A stretch of DNA of 64,000 nt, from assembly GCF_000304475.1 (NCBI RefSeq), contig NC_018941.1:868001-932000 (forward strand), in the 5' to 3' direction. The translations under genes were made by a program, and so were the position numbers. Source of the stretch: Kazachstania africana CBS 2517. Lineage: Eukaryota > Ascomycota > Saccharomycetes > Saccharomycetales > Saccharomycetaceae. Below are positions 41,669 to 52,045 of this stretch, one piece after another. Position 1 is the stretch's first letter; each line of letters starts with the position of its first letter. The notes below the pieces were generated by a model. It ran no database searches. It saw nothing but the letters and a program-made list of their open reading frames with translations, and had not been told where the DNA came from.

Positions 41669-41687
41669 AAAAAAAAAAAAGAAAAAA
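41669..41687 (-). terminator. Pol III terminator of tRNA-Asp
   Basis: Downstream of the tRNA 3' end the minus strand reads T6, C, then a T12 run, a strong RNA polymerase III termination signal. Confidence 0.75.
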
Positions 41688-41692
41688 GAAAT

Positions 41693-41764
41693 CTCCGCGA
41701 CGGGGAATTGAACCCCGATCTGGCACGCGACAAGCGCCCATTCTCACCATTAAACTATCGCGGA
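41693..41764 (-). tRNA. tD(GUC): tRNA-Asp(GUC)
   Basis: 72-nt cloverleaf on the minus strand. The acceptor stem TCCGCGA pairs with TCGCGGA plus discriminator G. The D arm contains the A box (TAGTTTAATGGTGAG), the anticodon GTC is at 41729-41731 in the loop CTTGTCG, and the T arm GGGGTTCAATTCCCC carries the B box. There is no intron and CCA is not encoded. The sequence is nearly identical to the S. cerevisiae tRNA-Asp. It lies about 160 bases upstream of SDA1 on the same strand. Confidence 0.98.
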
Positions 41765-43236
41765 TTTATTTTCTGAAGCTGTTTTAAATATTAGCCCTAT
41801 AAAGATGGATGATAGTGTCAGTGCTCCCATCTTTGTCCCGTTTTACGTGCGTAAGTAATGGAGCCGAAATGGAGAGTAAGTTGTTGAGGCAGCCCTACGA
41901 GACGGATACTTATGCTTTTATTAGCAGTCGAATTGCGTTTAGCCGCATCTATGTCTATGACATATATTGTATTATCTGTATTTGTCTACTTAATACAGCT
42001 TGCAGCATTACCAATATATATACACATACTGGTCTGAGAAGTATAGTATTTCCCGGATTAGTAGCAGTGTTAACGTGGATTGACACATGCAATTTAGGCA
42101 ATTTATGTGGACAGGGTCCGCAATGGTTCTTTATGTCATTTAAAGGCCTACGATATAATAAAGTTAAAAAGGATAGTAGAAAATGTCGATAATGAGTGTT
42201 GCATAATAATGGCATATGTATGAGTACTATTTTCTTAGGCTTTATTTGATTCGCTCTAGTTCTAACGAATAAAATATCAAGATTTTATTGAGTCCAATCT
42301 AAAGTGAACCTGCGTGAAACGTTTTTGCAAACAAGTTGTTGTCAGTGTTCCAGATTCTTCAGTTGGATCTAAGCTATCCTTAAGTTGAATTGTATGAAGC
42401 CATGGTTGGGGTATCATGATAAGGAAATGTTACTTTTTTACGAGACTAGTTCTCAAATTTCCTCTTTTCTTCACTTTTTGTTTTCGTAACACCACAACAA
42501 AGGTAAATACGAAGGATCGAATGTTAGAAAGACATATTATTCAACTTAATGTCCGAAGAATACACATCAGTTCGTATCTAATGTAGTACTGAAGATACTT
42601 TCCATAATAGAAAAAAAGGATTCCATCAATTTAAAAATGAACTTACTCAATAGCTAACCTACTATTTTAATTATAATACATTTTTTTAACTGAATATGCG
42701 GAAGGTGACCAATCCATAATGAAAATATGGAATATACTTATGGCTTTTTTTCAAACTTTTTAATCGAAAGGATTTATCTTGAAATGGTTCATGTTTTGTA
42801 GTCATCGACAGCGAATTCAAATTTTTGAAAAGCATAGAAATCTATAAACAAGACTGAGTGATTTTCCTATTTCACAGGTGATTACTCACAAAGCCCATGT
42901 AATAAACTTTCCTACTTCAAGAATCCAATCATGCTATACAAACGTGATTCCCCTGTTTCATATTAATTGATGGTATGCATCTTCTCCGACAATAATGCAT
43001 ATAAACAACTGCTATCGCAAGAAGAGCATTAGTTTCAGATTAAAAAAAAATATAGGACCTATTACACATCTTAATCCAAAAAATCTAGCATATATTTTTT
43101 ACATTCTTCGATTTCTGTCGTTTGTCTCTCTCGTGAGGATAAAATTAATCAAGGCAAAAAAAAGACATTACATTAAGTTGATCGACGTGGGATAAGAAGG
43201 GTAAAGCATCTGCAGATAAAAAAACATAAACAAAAA
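41765..43236. other. 1.5 kb spacer between tRNA-Asp and CPD1; BRF1 absent
   Basis: S. cerevisiae has BRF1 between SDA1 and CPD1; no trace of a TFIIB-like protein can be read here in any frame. A 127-codon frame (41809-42192, +) has no family resemblance. A TGTTG...CAACA pair (42337, 42499) is too short and lacks a target-site duplication, so I do not call an LTR. Confidence 0.6.
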
Positions 43237-43896
43237 ATGTCAATAGCATTATGGTACTGTCCAGTTCCAGGGACATACCAGTACGAAGTACTTAAACAAT
43301 TGATAGTATCATTGCAGACAATTTTTCCCACATCACCACTTTTTGAACCTCATATAACATTAGCTACAAAGCTTCAGTGTGAAAATAAAGAGAAGATAGA
43401 TGAAATATTGACATCATGCGTAGCAGCAGTCCAATCTATCAAGGGTCAACTACAACAATCCAACGGAACACCACTTGTTTCTTTTGATGAATGTTGTATT
43501 AATAAGAAGTTTTTCAAGAAAGTTACATTAAATTGTAACCAGAACAAATATTTGGTGAGCATGGCCCGAATCATGCAAGAATTGTATAGTGAGGGGGATG
43601 GCGAAGATGCTAACGGTACCTGGGAGCCACATGTGTCGTTATTATATTCTGATGTTACCCCGATCAGTAAAGCTTTCGTAAGGATTATTCAACAAAGGAT
43701 CGAAGATGCTTTAGATGTAAGGCTTATCGAAGACACATCAATTGCAAGTAATGAACAATATAAGAATGATATCCAGACAAAATGGAAATTTGATCGCAAG
43801 CCGTCTTTGAATTGGAATCTCCCCGGTTCTTTCAAAATTGTAAGATGTGAAGGACCCATAGGAGAGTGGATGGTCATAGGCCGAATAGATATATAA
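43237..43896 (+). CDS. CPD1: 2',3'-cyclic nucleotide phosphodiesterase (2H family)
   Basis: Hydrolyses ADP-ribose 1'',2''-cyclic phosphate, produced during tRNA splicing, to ADP-ribose 1''-phosphate. The 219 residues compare with about 239 in S. cerevisiae. The two catalytic H-x-T/S motifs of the 2H phosphoesterase fold are His39/Thr41 (EPHITLATK) and His132/Ser134 (EPHVSLLYSD). The N-terminal ALWYCPVPGT is also typical. The ATG at 43237 is preceded by an A-rich leader. In S. cerevisiae CPD1 likewise lies next to SOL4. Confidence 0.95.
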   Translation: MSIALWYCPVPGTYQYEVLKQLIVSLQTIFPTSPLFEPHITLATKLQCENKEKIDEILTSCVAAVQSIKGQLQQSNGTPLVSFDECCINKKFFKKVTLNCNQNKYLVSMARIMQELYSEGDGEDANGTWEPHVSLLYSDVTPISKAFVRIIQQRIEDALDVRLIEDTSIASNEQYKNDIQTKWKFDRKPSLNWNLPGSFKIVRCEGPIGEWMVIGRIDI

Positions 43897-44098
43897 GTTT
43901 TCAAGCAACAATATTCGTATCTATATAGTCGGAAGTTTCAAAGTGATTTGTACTTTGTATGGGTAATCAACATTATTGAATTCCCATTATTCGTGGAATA
44001 AACGGAGTTCTCAATATAGAGAGAAAAATAGGTAAAAAGTCAGAAGATAACTTTGATGAGACATGGAGAGATAAATAACACATAACAATATTATACTA

Positions 44099-44847
44099 AT
44101 GGTTGAAGTCTTTGAATTTTCCACAGAAAATGGTGAGTTATCCCATGAACTTGGTAAATATATTATTAGGAAACAGAATGAGGCACTGAGTAAAGAAATG
44201 ACATTTAATGTCGGTATTGGACAAGATAAGGATAACGATACAATAATCAAGAACTTACGTAAGTGCCTAATTGAAGACGAAGATATATCAAGACAAGTCC
44301 GTTGGAAAGAATGGGAAATTTTTTTCTGTAATGAGTATCTAGTGCCATTAAATTCAGCTGAAAGTAATTACGGGCTTTTTAAGAGGGAAATATTGGATCA
44401 TTTGGTACATGTAGATGGCCATTTAAATCTTGGTCCTACAGTTTTTACGATTAACGAGTCTCTGGTATTAGGAGGGAATCGTGATGGAAATTTTAAACAT
44501 AGAGAGAAGATAGTTCGGGAGTATGAAATGCTACTAAAAAAAATTTTGATTTATTATTAATTAACTGTAATTTAGATGGATCTACATGCTCCTTAATCGG
44601 AGAAGGTGATGTTGAAACCAGAAGAAAGAAATTTTTTAGCATTGATGATAAAATGAATATAAGTTTTTCAGTTTTAGAAAATAGTGAAAATATTTGTTTT
44701 TTCATTGGTGAGGAAGGGGAATTAAAGACTGACGTTATGTGTCAAATTTTCCAAAATCAGAATAAGAAGTTGTTGTGTACGTTAATAAATGAAATGATGG
44801 GTGAGAAAGTGACATGGATAGTTAATGCAACGGTTTTTAACGGGTAG
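44099..44847 (+). pseudogene. Decayed 6-phosphogluconolactonase-like gene (SOL3/SOL4) with frameshift
   Basis: Relic of the SOL3/SOL4 gene expected after CPD1. SOL3/4 enzymes hydrolyse 6-phosphogluconolactone in the pentose phosphate pathway. The first frame (44099-44560) carries the N-terminal half: start MVEVFEFS, WKEWEIFFCNEYLVPLNSAESNYGLFKREILD. At an A8 run (44536-44543) the frame must change by -1 (or one A was lost) to reach NFDLLLINCNLDGSTCSL and then NISFSVLENSENICFF and MGEKVTWIVNATVFNG, the C-terminal half, ending at 44847. Beyond the frameshift, the Gly-Gly-Ser phosphate-binding loop of the active family is gone, the active-site His of the DGHTCSLFPG motif is Ser (DGST), and the loop after it is shortened by roughly 20 residues. 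These losses argue for a dead duplicate rather than a sequencing slip alone. Confidence 0.8.
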
Positions 44848-46027
44848 CTGTTGTGCGCAATTAAAAACAAGGCACGTACTTTTTGCTATACACATTTTTA
44901 TGTCAAGAAAATCATATTAATTTTATGTTGAGAGACTTCTTAATTGGACGATCACGATTGATACGACAAACAGATGCGATAAAATACCATTTTGTAATAT
45001 GATTAACAAATACAAAATGTATTGGAAAGTGACCAACAATTGGAGCACTAAGTTAAATTGCTTTTTTCAAATCATACGTTATAACTGATTGACGAATGAG
45101 GCTCTTGAAAGCATTGCTAGGAATGTAAAAAAGCAAGATTGTCTACGCTATTTTCCAGTGTCTGTTGAAAGAAAAATCAAAACACTCTTTCAAGTGAGAA
45201 GTCCGCTTCATAAACACTTGCATACGATCATGCGAAGAGATTTAGAGTCGTACATTTTTTTTTCCGTACTCTTGGTTCTTCTCTTTTTTCTGCAGCGGGA
45301 AGTAGATGCGATTACTTCATAAGGTATATTATTAGAGCGAGTAAGTAGTACCTTAACTTGTGAATTCATGAAGAATGTCAAAAATTTCTATATCAAGCTA
45401 ATTAGGAATTATGAACGTACCTCAACACGCTTCATTTCTTGAAAGAAAATAAAGAATGGCAAAAAAAATGCAACTTGCCTCCTAGCTATTGATTGCTAGG
45501 GAGTCTTGTGCGGATGAAGAATTCCAAATCTCTCCAATTAGGTATGCTAAGCCATTACAGAAATATTTGAGGGGCTAATCATTGCAAGACCAAGAAAAAG
45601 GAAATACTAATGTAAAATTTACTGGAATATGCTAAAACATAATACATTTTAGTGTATCGCGGTGATAAGAAGGCAAAAAACAACATATATATATATATTT
45701 GAAGAGGGTAACATACAAAGCCGCAGAGTTTCCTCGGACGAGATTTGACAGATTCTCTTCTTTCTTTTCTGAACGTCCGCGCGTCTCTTTGTCTGGCATT
45801 TTGTGAGAAGAATGACTACAGAGACTGAGAAGCTAGAGGAAAATAGCAGAAATTGGAGGAACATCCAAAAGCTACATAAAAAAAGTAAAATCTCAACCAT
45901 GTGCTAATGGGCCTATTTCAAAAGTAGGGAAATTGCACAAAATAGAAATTGCCGATATAGTATGTTGCTATTGCATATTTTTCATCGAACATGTGTGCCT
46001 CTGTCTGGTGATCTTCCCCTTGAACAG

Positions 46028-46035
46028 CTTTTTCT

Positions 46036-46070
<35 letters not shown>

Positions 46071-46072
46071 GA
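46028..46072. repeat. CTT microsatellite
   Basis: An imperfect (CTT)n tract, about 14 units with one TCC interruption, lies in the MGA1 upstream region. Confidence 0.85.
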
Positions 46073-47263
46073 TTTCCTTCTATGCAATCTGTCCTTTTGC
46101 TAAACCGCGGATATCATACCATTGTTCAAAGATTAATCATCTCGTATTTCTGCTTGCCTGATAAGAATTCCGCCTGGCAGAAGTAAATGTCCGTCCTTCT
46201 TGGCGCATCGTGGGCTTAAAATATGAGCAGCGAGTTTTTTGAAAAAGGAAGAGAGAGGGAAAAATTAGAACTAAAAGAAAAACAGCTCGCTGCAGGAGAT
46301 AAGATTATATAGCCTCTTGTTTTTTTAGGCCACGAGTTCTATCGTACGAGTACAATTAGAGACTTAGAAGGGGACGAAAAAAAACAACAAAAGACTACCA
46401 CATTCTTGCTGATTTCACTTGCAGTAATGTTAAATAGAATTCCTTCTATGTTTTATCTTTAAAATTTTCTATTATGTATCTTGATTGAACAAGAAATAAG
46501 AAAGACCTCACTCTTTGCAAATGTGGAAGTAAGGTAAACTAAATTAAATAAAGTAAACGAAAGGTAAAACCTCTCCAGCAGCTAGTCCAAACGTTTATTT
46601 TCTTCGTAAGGAATAGCCTTCCAACCATCGCTTCCAGGACAATCCTTTCACCTTCGTCCTCCCTCCCCTCATTTCATACCTTTGAAGAATGTATTATCCG
46701 TCTGAGCCGATGTGCCACTAAAATGGCGTCTTGTATTTCATTCTTATTTTTCCCACTTTTCAGCAAGTCTCAACAAGCGTTCATCAATACTTCTATAACT
46801 AAAAAAATAATGAGGAACTAGGAACATATAGAACTACCTCCCCCGCTTTGCCTATGCACTATTTTTTCTACATTTCACAGTAAACAATTCATCGACTTAT
46901 TGTTTTCTATTTGAGACCATTTCAATTCCTCCAACTTGCAAGCAACATAAATTTTTCACTTCTTTTCTTTCTTTTACCCAATACAGCCAAGCGTATTGAA
47001 GAACAGGACAGATACATGTATAGTAACTTTTCTTTGCCAATCTTTCGCCAAGGACAAGACATCCAAGAGAAGCATTCGCTGCCCTGTATCTGACTGGTTT
47101 CTTCTCGGTCCATGGCAATTTTTGTTCCCTACTTGTGTTCTCTAAAATGAACTAAAATCCGCTCTCTGTTTCCCGATGCCATCTCCCCCAGATGTGTACC
47201 GAGTCATCCTCTAATAAACCCCGCTAGTACCAAGACTACCACCAAGGGTACTGACATTATGGT

Positions 47264-47282
47264 GTAGTACTGCCAGTACTAC
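47264..47282. repeat. 9-1-9 perfect palindrome
   Basis: GTAGTACTG and CAGTACTAC are exact reverse complements around a single C. It could be a binding site for a dimeric factor or a hairpin; the factor is unknown. Confidence 0.7.
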
Positions 47283-48554
47283 TAGTATTACTAGCTGCGT
47301 TGTTCTTAACCTCCGCAGTTATACTCCATCTCACTTTCACCTAAATCGAAAATATATATATCTACTTACTGCGTCGTTTTCTGAGTACATTTTTTGAATT
47401 TTTTTGCGCAAGCAATATGCTTTACGCATTCTTCTTCGAAAAATTGAAATTTTCAAATTCTTCCTCGATCACTTTTTTTTTCAAATTGAGTTTAGCTCAT
47501 CTCTCAGTAAAACCAGGAGATGAGAAAACTTTCTAAATTCTTGTTGGATGATTACTAGAAGTACTCGGTGGTCTACAGGAAAGAGCTACACGAATGGAAA
47601 GATAAAGGTACGACTGGAAGTTATTACGTACGATCTTTATGGTAGTTTTTTTTTTTTTTTTTTATTAGACTTGATTTTAACTCTTTAGGCAATTCTTCTG
47701 TCCAAAATGCACACTAGACACTACGTAGCATTTCCCCATCTCCTTCAAGGTGCTTTCACTCACTCATTATACTATTCTATGTATCCTTCTATTCACTTAG
47801 TTACCTATCTGTTCATCTTTCTCTTCTATTATTTTTTTTTTTTTTTTGGTCTTCCTCCTGCCTCTCCATGTCGTTCTTTCACGACCAAACACTCATTTTG
47901 CATCTTAGCTCATCTAAAAAAGCTTAACACCACCTTCTTTCATGCATTGACATTTTTTTTAGATAGATTTCTACTTGTTGCTAAATTCATTTATATTAAT
48001 AGGACATCATCCTCTTTTAAAAAAAAAAAAGACAAGACGCTTGCTACTCATCAATAGAAATCACGGTTCCTTTCAAATCCATTGTGTACTAAAATCACCT
48101 CACATATTTTTCTCGACTCATTGCAATTTTTCATGCAACATTGAACATCTATTGTAATTCCTAATTGTAATCATAGACCTTTTAAATATTGAAGTAATTA
48201 TCCCCATTATCATAACCATCATCATCATCATTGTCACAAAGAGAACTCCTTTCCCTAATATCATACTTTTGAAGATTCTGAATCAAGATTTTGAATTCTT
48301 TCAATTTTATATCACCCCATCAATATTGATTTGAAATCCCTCATTTACTCTGGTCCTTTTTTGTCTGTTTCAACACTCTCTTTTCTTTAATTTAACCTAA
48401 CTCCTGACGCATTCAGTATTGCTACTACGCATAAATTAGAAAGACCATTCAAGTGAGAATACTTACTTTCTATCCTTTATTCTCGTCATTAGAAATACAA
48501 AAAGAGAAAGAAATATACAATTCGTAGCAAGACAGCACCTACTATAAAGAGATA

Positions 48555-49952
48555 ATGCAACCAAGAACTTTCATTCATCAATTGCATTCAATTTTACAGG
48601 AACCTGATTTACATAATCTCATATGTTGGTCACCAATGGAAAATAACATTTTTTTACTAAAACCACATGATCCAAATTTTAGTACCCAAGTACTTAAAAG
48701 GTACTTCAAACATGGAAATATTAGCAGTTTCGTTAGACAGTTACATATGTATGGTTTTCATAAATTGCCTTCTCATAACCATATGACTAATTCTACTGCT
48801 AATACTACTACTACCGCGACAACCATCAACAACAACGACATGAATTTTGAAAATAGAGATAAAGATAAAGCATCAGTGGAATGGCATTTCACTCACCCTT
48901 CTGGCCATTTTTACAGAGATGCCGATGCTTCTACTTTGAATAAAATTCAACGAAAATCAGCTGGCATAGGAAAAGATGGTAAAAGGAAAAATGTACTGTC
49001 TCACGTCTCTGTCAGTTTTATAAATCCAACTTCTAAAAATTTATTACCAGCAACTTCAAGTGGTTTGATGAATTCGTCATCTCCTTCCTCAGTTTCCGCT
49101 TCGACAACAAGTTCTCTAAGTCTCCCATCAGGAATATCATCAACTACAAGTAGTAGCACTGTAAATAGTACTCCAATATTGTCTAAAAATTTAATTGGTC
49201 AAAATCAAGTATTCTTAAATAATCAAGAAGCTTCACACGTTGAACAGCAAAATCAAATTGTGTATAGGCAGGATTTACCGAAAATTAGCCAACGGCATTC
49301 CAGTTCAACTAGCTCGCTAGTCAGAAGTATTCAAAAGCCAACACCAGTTGGTTCTGCCCCTCATAATCATTCATATCCAAATATTGTGCAACAAACGTCA
49401 CAAAATTCTACACCGCCGATGTTTAAAAGAGAGTTCACCTTGACATCTGCTACTTCGACGCAACCTATGTTACATTCTGTGTCTCAAGGTCAAACACCGA
49501 ATATAACAGATTTAACAAGGGGTGGCACACCAAATATAAAAGAAAATAGTCATTTTGGAGCCGAGCATGGTCAGTCTACTTATGTTTTACCTCCTCCCCA
49601 GCCTCAATCATGGCCTGTTGCTACTCAACAAACATTAACTCAAAAACAAAGTTCTCAGAATGATAACGCGTTTATTGATGAATTTAAGAAATTAGACTTG
49701 AATATTCAAGAATTGAAAAAGTCAGTTACAATAATAACAGATATTTTAGAAAATATTTTCATATTTGAAGATAATGATATGAATAATAGTCATACTAATA
49801 ATAATGATAATAATGATAACGATACAACTACTATCAACATTTCACACAATGTGGAGCTGAAAAATAAACTAAATGAATTAAGGACATTAGCAGATACATT
49901 TCTTATTCCAGAATCCAAGACAGACCAAGAACTGATAGAAATTAAAAAATAA
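48555..49952 (+). CDS. MGA1: Mga1, HSF-domain transcription factor
   Basis: Heat-shock-factor-like DNA-binding protein. In S. cerevisiae it is a target hub of the filamentous-growth network with Phd1, Sok2 and Tec1. The 465 residues compare with about 456. The HSF-type winged-helix domain occupies about 1-140: FIHQLHSILQEP, the recognition helix region FKHGNISSFVRQLHMYGFHK and EWHFTHPSGHFYRD. A 30-residue Asn/Thr-rich insert sits in the wing (about 77-108). NKIQRKSAGIGKDGKRKN is shared with Mga1. The remainder is Ser/Gln/Asn-rich with a short predicted coiled coil at about 375-400 (FIDEFKKLDLNIQELKKS). The exceptionally long upstream region is described separately. Confidence 0.95.
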   Translation: MQPRTFIHQLHSILQEPDLHNLICWSPMENNIFLLKPHDPNFSTQVLKRYFKHGNISSFVRQLHMYGFHKLPSHNHMTNSTANTTTTATTINNNDMNFENRDKDKASVEWHFTHPSGHFYRDADASTLNKIQRKSAGIGKDGKRKNVLSHVSVSFINPTSKNLLPATSSGLMNSSSPSSVSASTTSSLSLPSGISSTTSSSTVNSTPILSKNLIGQNQVFLNNQEASHVEQQNQIVYRQDLPKISQRHSSSTSSLVRSIQKPTPVGSAPHNHSYPNIVQQTSQNSTPPMFKREFTLTSATSTQPMLHSVSQGQTPNITDLTRGGTPNIKENSHFGAEHGQSTYVLPPPQPQSWPVATQQTLTQKQSSQNDNAFIDEFKKLDLNIQELKKSVTIITDILENIFIFEDNDMNNSHTNNNDNNDNDTTTINISHNVELKNKLNELRTLADTFLIPESKTDQELIEIKK

Positions 49953-50167
49953 AATTATTTTGCATCATCATAATCAGCATCGTTATTATCATTTTGTGTG
50001 GATTTATAAATGATTTCTCAATCGAAAAAAATTCCTACATAGTTGTAATATTATATATATAATACATTTGGGAGATAGTTTTATTTCCTCTGTTAAAACT
50101 TTTTTTTGGCAATCGTCTTTACTTTTTCATTAAGTTTATCAAACCTATACATGTAATTTCCTTACAT

Positions 50168-52045
50168 TCACCGTTGTGAATAGGGTGGCATAATGCCACA
50201 TGGCGGTTGCATATTGAAGTGTAAGAAGCTTTCGGGCAGCGGAGGGCTAGGAATCATAGGAGAAGGTGCAGGTATTAAGTATGGATATGTTGGTAGTGTT
50301 GCTACTGGTATTACTGGCATTATTTGGTTTTGCTGCAGGGTTAGTGCATTAAGAAATTTTCTATTGTATCTTGGCACACTATTACTACTAGGATTATTAC
50401 CATTTACATTATCTCTCTTGTTCTTCTTCAGGTTCTTTTTTTGTGCAAATGAAGCAGACAAAGTATTGTTTTCATCAATTTCAAACCCATCTGTACCAAG
50501 AATAGCTCTTGATGCGTCAACTGGATTTTCGAAGCATACGAACCCATATCCTCTTGATTGACCATGAACGAGCGTACCGCTTTCACTTTCACCAATATCA
50601 ACATGACTATTATTCCTACTTCCGCCAACAGTGATAACCTTTGCACTGATAATCTCCCCAAATTTTCTATAAAAATCAAATAATTCAGTATCTCTCCACT
50701 CTAATGGAATATGTTTAACGTAAAGATTGGATTCTTGTTGGTCACTCATTGGGATTGGTAGTTGATTGATGTATGGCTCTTTAAAAGTGGGAGAAATATT
50801 ACCATACGCTGGCAATGGGTTGGCAGCTACGTTTCCATAATAGGAGTAGGGAGTTACTAAGTTGACATCAAAAAATCCTCCGTTTCTTGAACCAATTACC
50901 ATTCTATCACCATGATTGTGGTTATGATTCTTTTCATTATGTATTCTATTATGTACCGCTCTGTTAACAATCAACTTGCTACCATGAAACTCATAACCAT
51001 TGAAACTATTGATTATTTCAATGGCCTCTTCATGTGTCGCAACCTTGACAAAACCGTAACCTTTTAGAAGTTCAGATCTGTCGTCGACGGTATCTTCAGG
51101 AAAATAGTGAGATAGTATTTCGAAATTTGCGAATTGTTCCTTTAGTCTATCCTTGATCGTTTCTAGTATCATGCCACATGTAATGGGCTCACCATTGACA
51201 GCAACTTTTGGTAAATTTCCAATAAATACGCATTTAAAATTTTTGGCATTATTATTTTCATCGGCATCTAGCCATTGGATACGTTCTCTTTCTTTAACAT
51301 CAACATGATAATTAATAAATAAATTGGAATCATGAATTTTCTTACCATTCAAATCATTTATACAATTTGCAGCCTGTGATCCAAATTGGTAGGAAACAAA
51401 ACCGTAATTCGTCTCATTATTCTTGGAGTTATTATTAGTGTCGCTAATTAGCTTGATCGATATTATTGGACCATATACTGAAAAAATAGTCGTTAGTTGG
51501 CTCAATGTAATAGCTTTATCAATCCCTCCAATAAATAAATTACCAGGATGTGATAGTGCGTTCTTGTTAAGTGAGATAGACCATCTTTGGATAAAGTCGG
51601 AATTTGAACTCAAAAGTTCAGAAACTTCTTTTGCGAAATTGCTCAATTGGTGCTTTCTTTTGAATTGTACTTGATGGATAATATCATAAGACCACTCTTC
51701 ATCTTTCTTTATGACTTCTGTATCTTCATAGGATCTGGCGAATTCAGCCGAGCCTCCCTCGAATTGATAATCATGTTCTTGAATCAATTGAATTCTTTTA
51801 TCATCAGGCATATATTCGAAGCTTTCAATATATACTGGGTTGACCATACTACCACCACATTTCAGTACTAAGTTTGATATTTCTGTCAAAATTTTACCTA
51901 TGACGTCGATTGGTAGATTGGGCATCCAATTGATTCTAACAATTGCTAATTTGGCATTAGACAATTGTTCCAGTTGCAGACCAACCGTACTTATCTTATT
52001 ATTTTGGGATTGATATCCTGACATGGGATTGTCCTTATCATTCAT
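50168..52045 (-). CDS. RIE1: Rie1-like triple-RRM RNA-binding protein
   Basis: RNA-binding protein of the kind found in stress granules and ribonucleoprotein particles in S. cerevisiae (Rie1, YGR250C, about 781 residues; 625 here). Three RRMs are visible. RRM1 is at about 170-255 (NLFIGGIDKAIT, NYGFVSYQ), RRM2 at about 272-372 (CVFIGNLPKVAV, GYGFVKVATHEEA) and RRM3 at about 440-535 (NLYVKHIPLEWRD, GYGFVCFENPVDA). The C-terminus is Pro-rich. In S. cerevisiae the next genes are NOP19 and GCN5; here it is followed by enolase because of an inversion. Confidence 0.92.
   Translation of the reverse strand: MNDKDNPMSGYQSQNNKISTVGLQLEQLSNAKLAIVRINWMPNLPIDVIGKILTEISNLVLKCGGSMVNPVYIESFEYMPDDKRIQLIQEHDYQFEGGSAEFARSYEDTEVIKKDEEWSYDIIHQVQFKRKHQLSNFAKEVSELLSSNSDFIQRWSISLNKNALSHPGNLFIGGIDKAITLSQLTTIFSVYGPIISIKLISDTNNNSKNNETNYGFVSYQFGSQAANCINDLNGKKIHDSNLFINYHVDVKERERIQWLDADENNNAKNFKCVFIGNLPKVAVNGEPITCGMILETIKDRLKEQFANFEILSHYFPEDTVDDRSELLKGYGFVKVATHEEAIEIINSFNGYEFHGSKLIVNRAVHNRIHNEKNHNHNHGDRMVIGSRNGGFFDVNLVTPYSYYGNVAANPLPAYGNISPTFKEPYINQLPIPMSDQQESNLYVKHIPLEWRDTELFDFYRKFGEIISAKVITVGGSRNNSHVDIGESESGTLVHGQSRGYGFVCFENPVDASRAILGTDGFEIDENNTLSASFAQKKNLKKNKRDNVNGNNPSSNSVPRYNRKFLNALTLQQNQIMPVIPVATLPTYPYLIPAPSPMIPSPPLPESFLHFNMQPPCGIMPPYSQR

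Larger units (their letters stand above)
44848..48554. other. 3.7 kb gene-free region upstream of MGA1
   Basis: The longest gap in the window. It holds a CTT microsatellite (about 46028-46072), T18-20 runs near 47646 and 47830, an imperfect hairpin at 45479-45503, a perfect 9-1-9 palindrome at 47264-47282 and a pyrimidine-rich stretch before MGA1. Open frames are at most 116 codons, partly low-complexity (FFFFFF from T-runs), and show no family. I recognised no tRNA. It is probably a large regulatory region or long leader for MGA1. Confidence 0.6.

Noticed and set aside
41809..42192. 127-codon ORF in the place of BRF1
   Set aside because: It has no TFIIB-like zinc ribbon or cyclin fold; composition is like random AT-rich sequence.
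42337..42499. TGTTG...CAACA pair near the tRNA as a possible solo LTR
   Set aside because: Only 163 bp long, no 5-bp target duplication (CAAGT versus AAGGT), and no LTR-like internal sequence.
43215..43235. Near-match to the ARS consensus just upstream of CPD1
   Set aside because: One mismatch to the 11-mer in an A-rich leader is common by chance; no B-element evidence can be judged by eye.
44536..44543. Programmed -1 frameshift in the SOL-like gene as the main explanation
   Set aside because: The A AAA AAA heptamer fits, but loss of the active-site residues and an internal deletion make simple decay more likely. It is kept only as an alternative.
47707..48057. 116-codon ORF upstream of MGA1
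   Set aside because: Its hydrophobic appearance comes from T-runs encoding Phe; no family resemblance.
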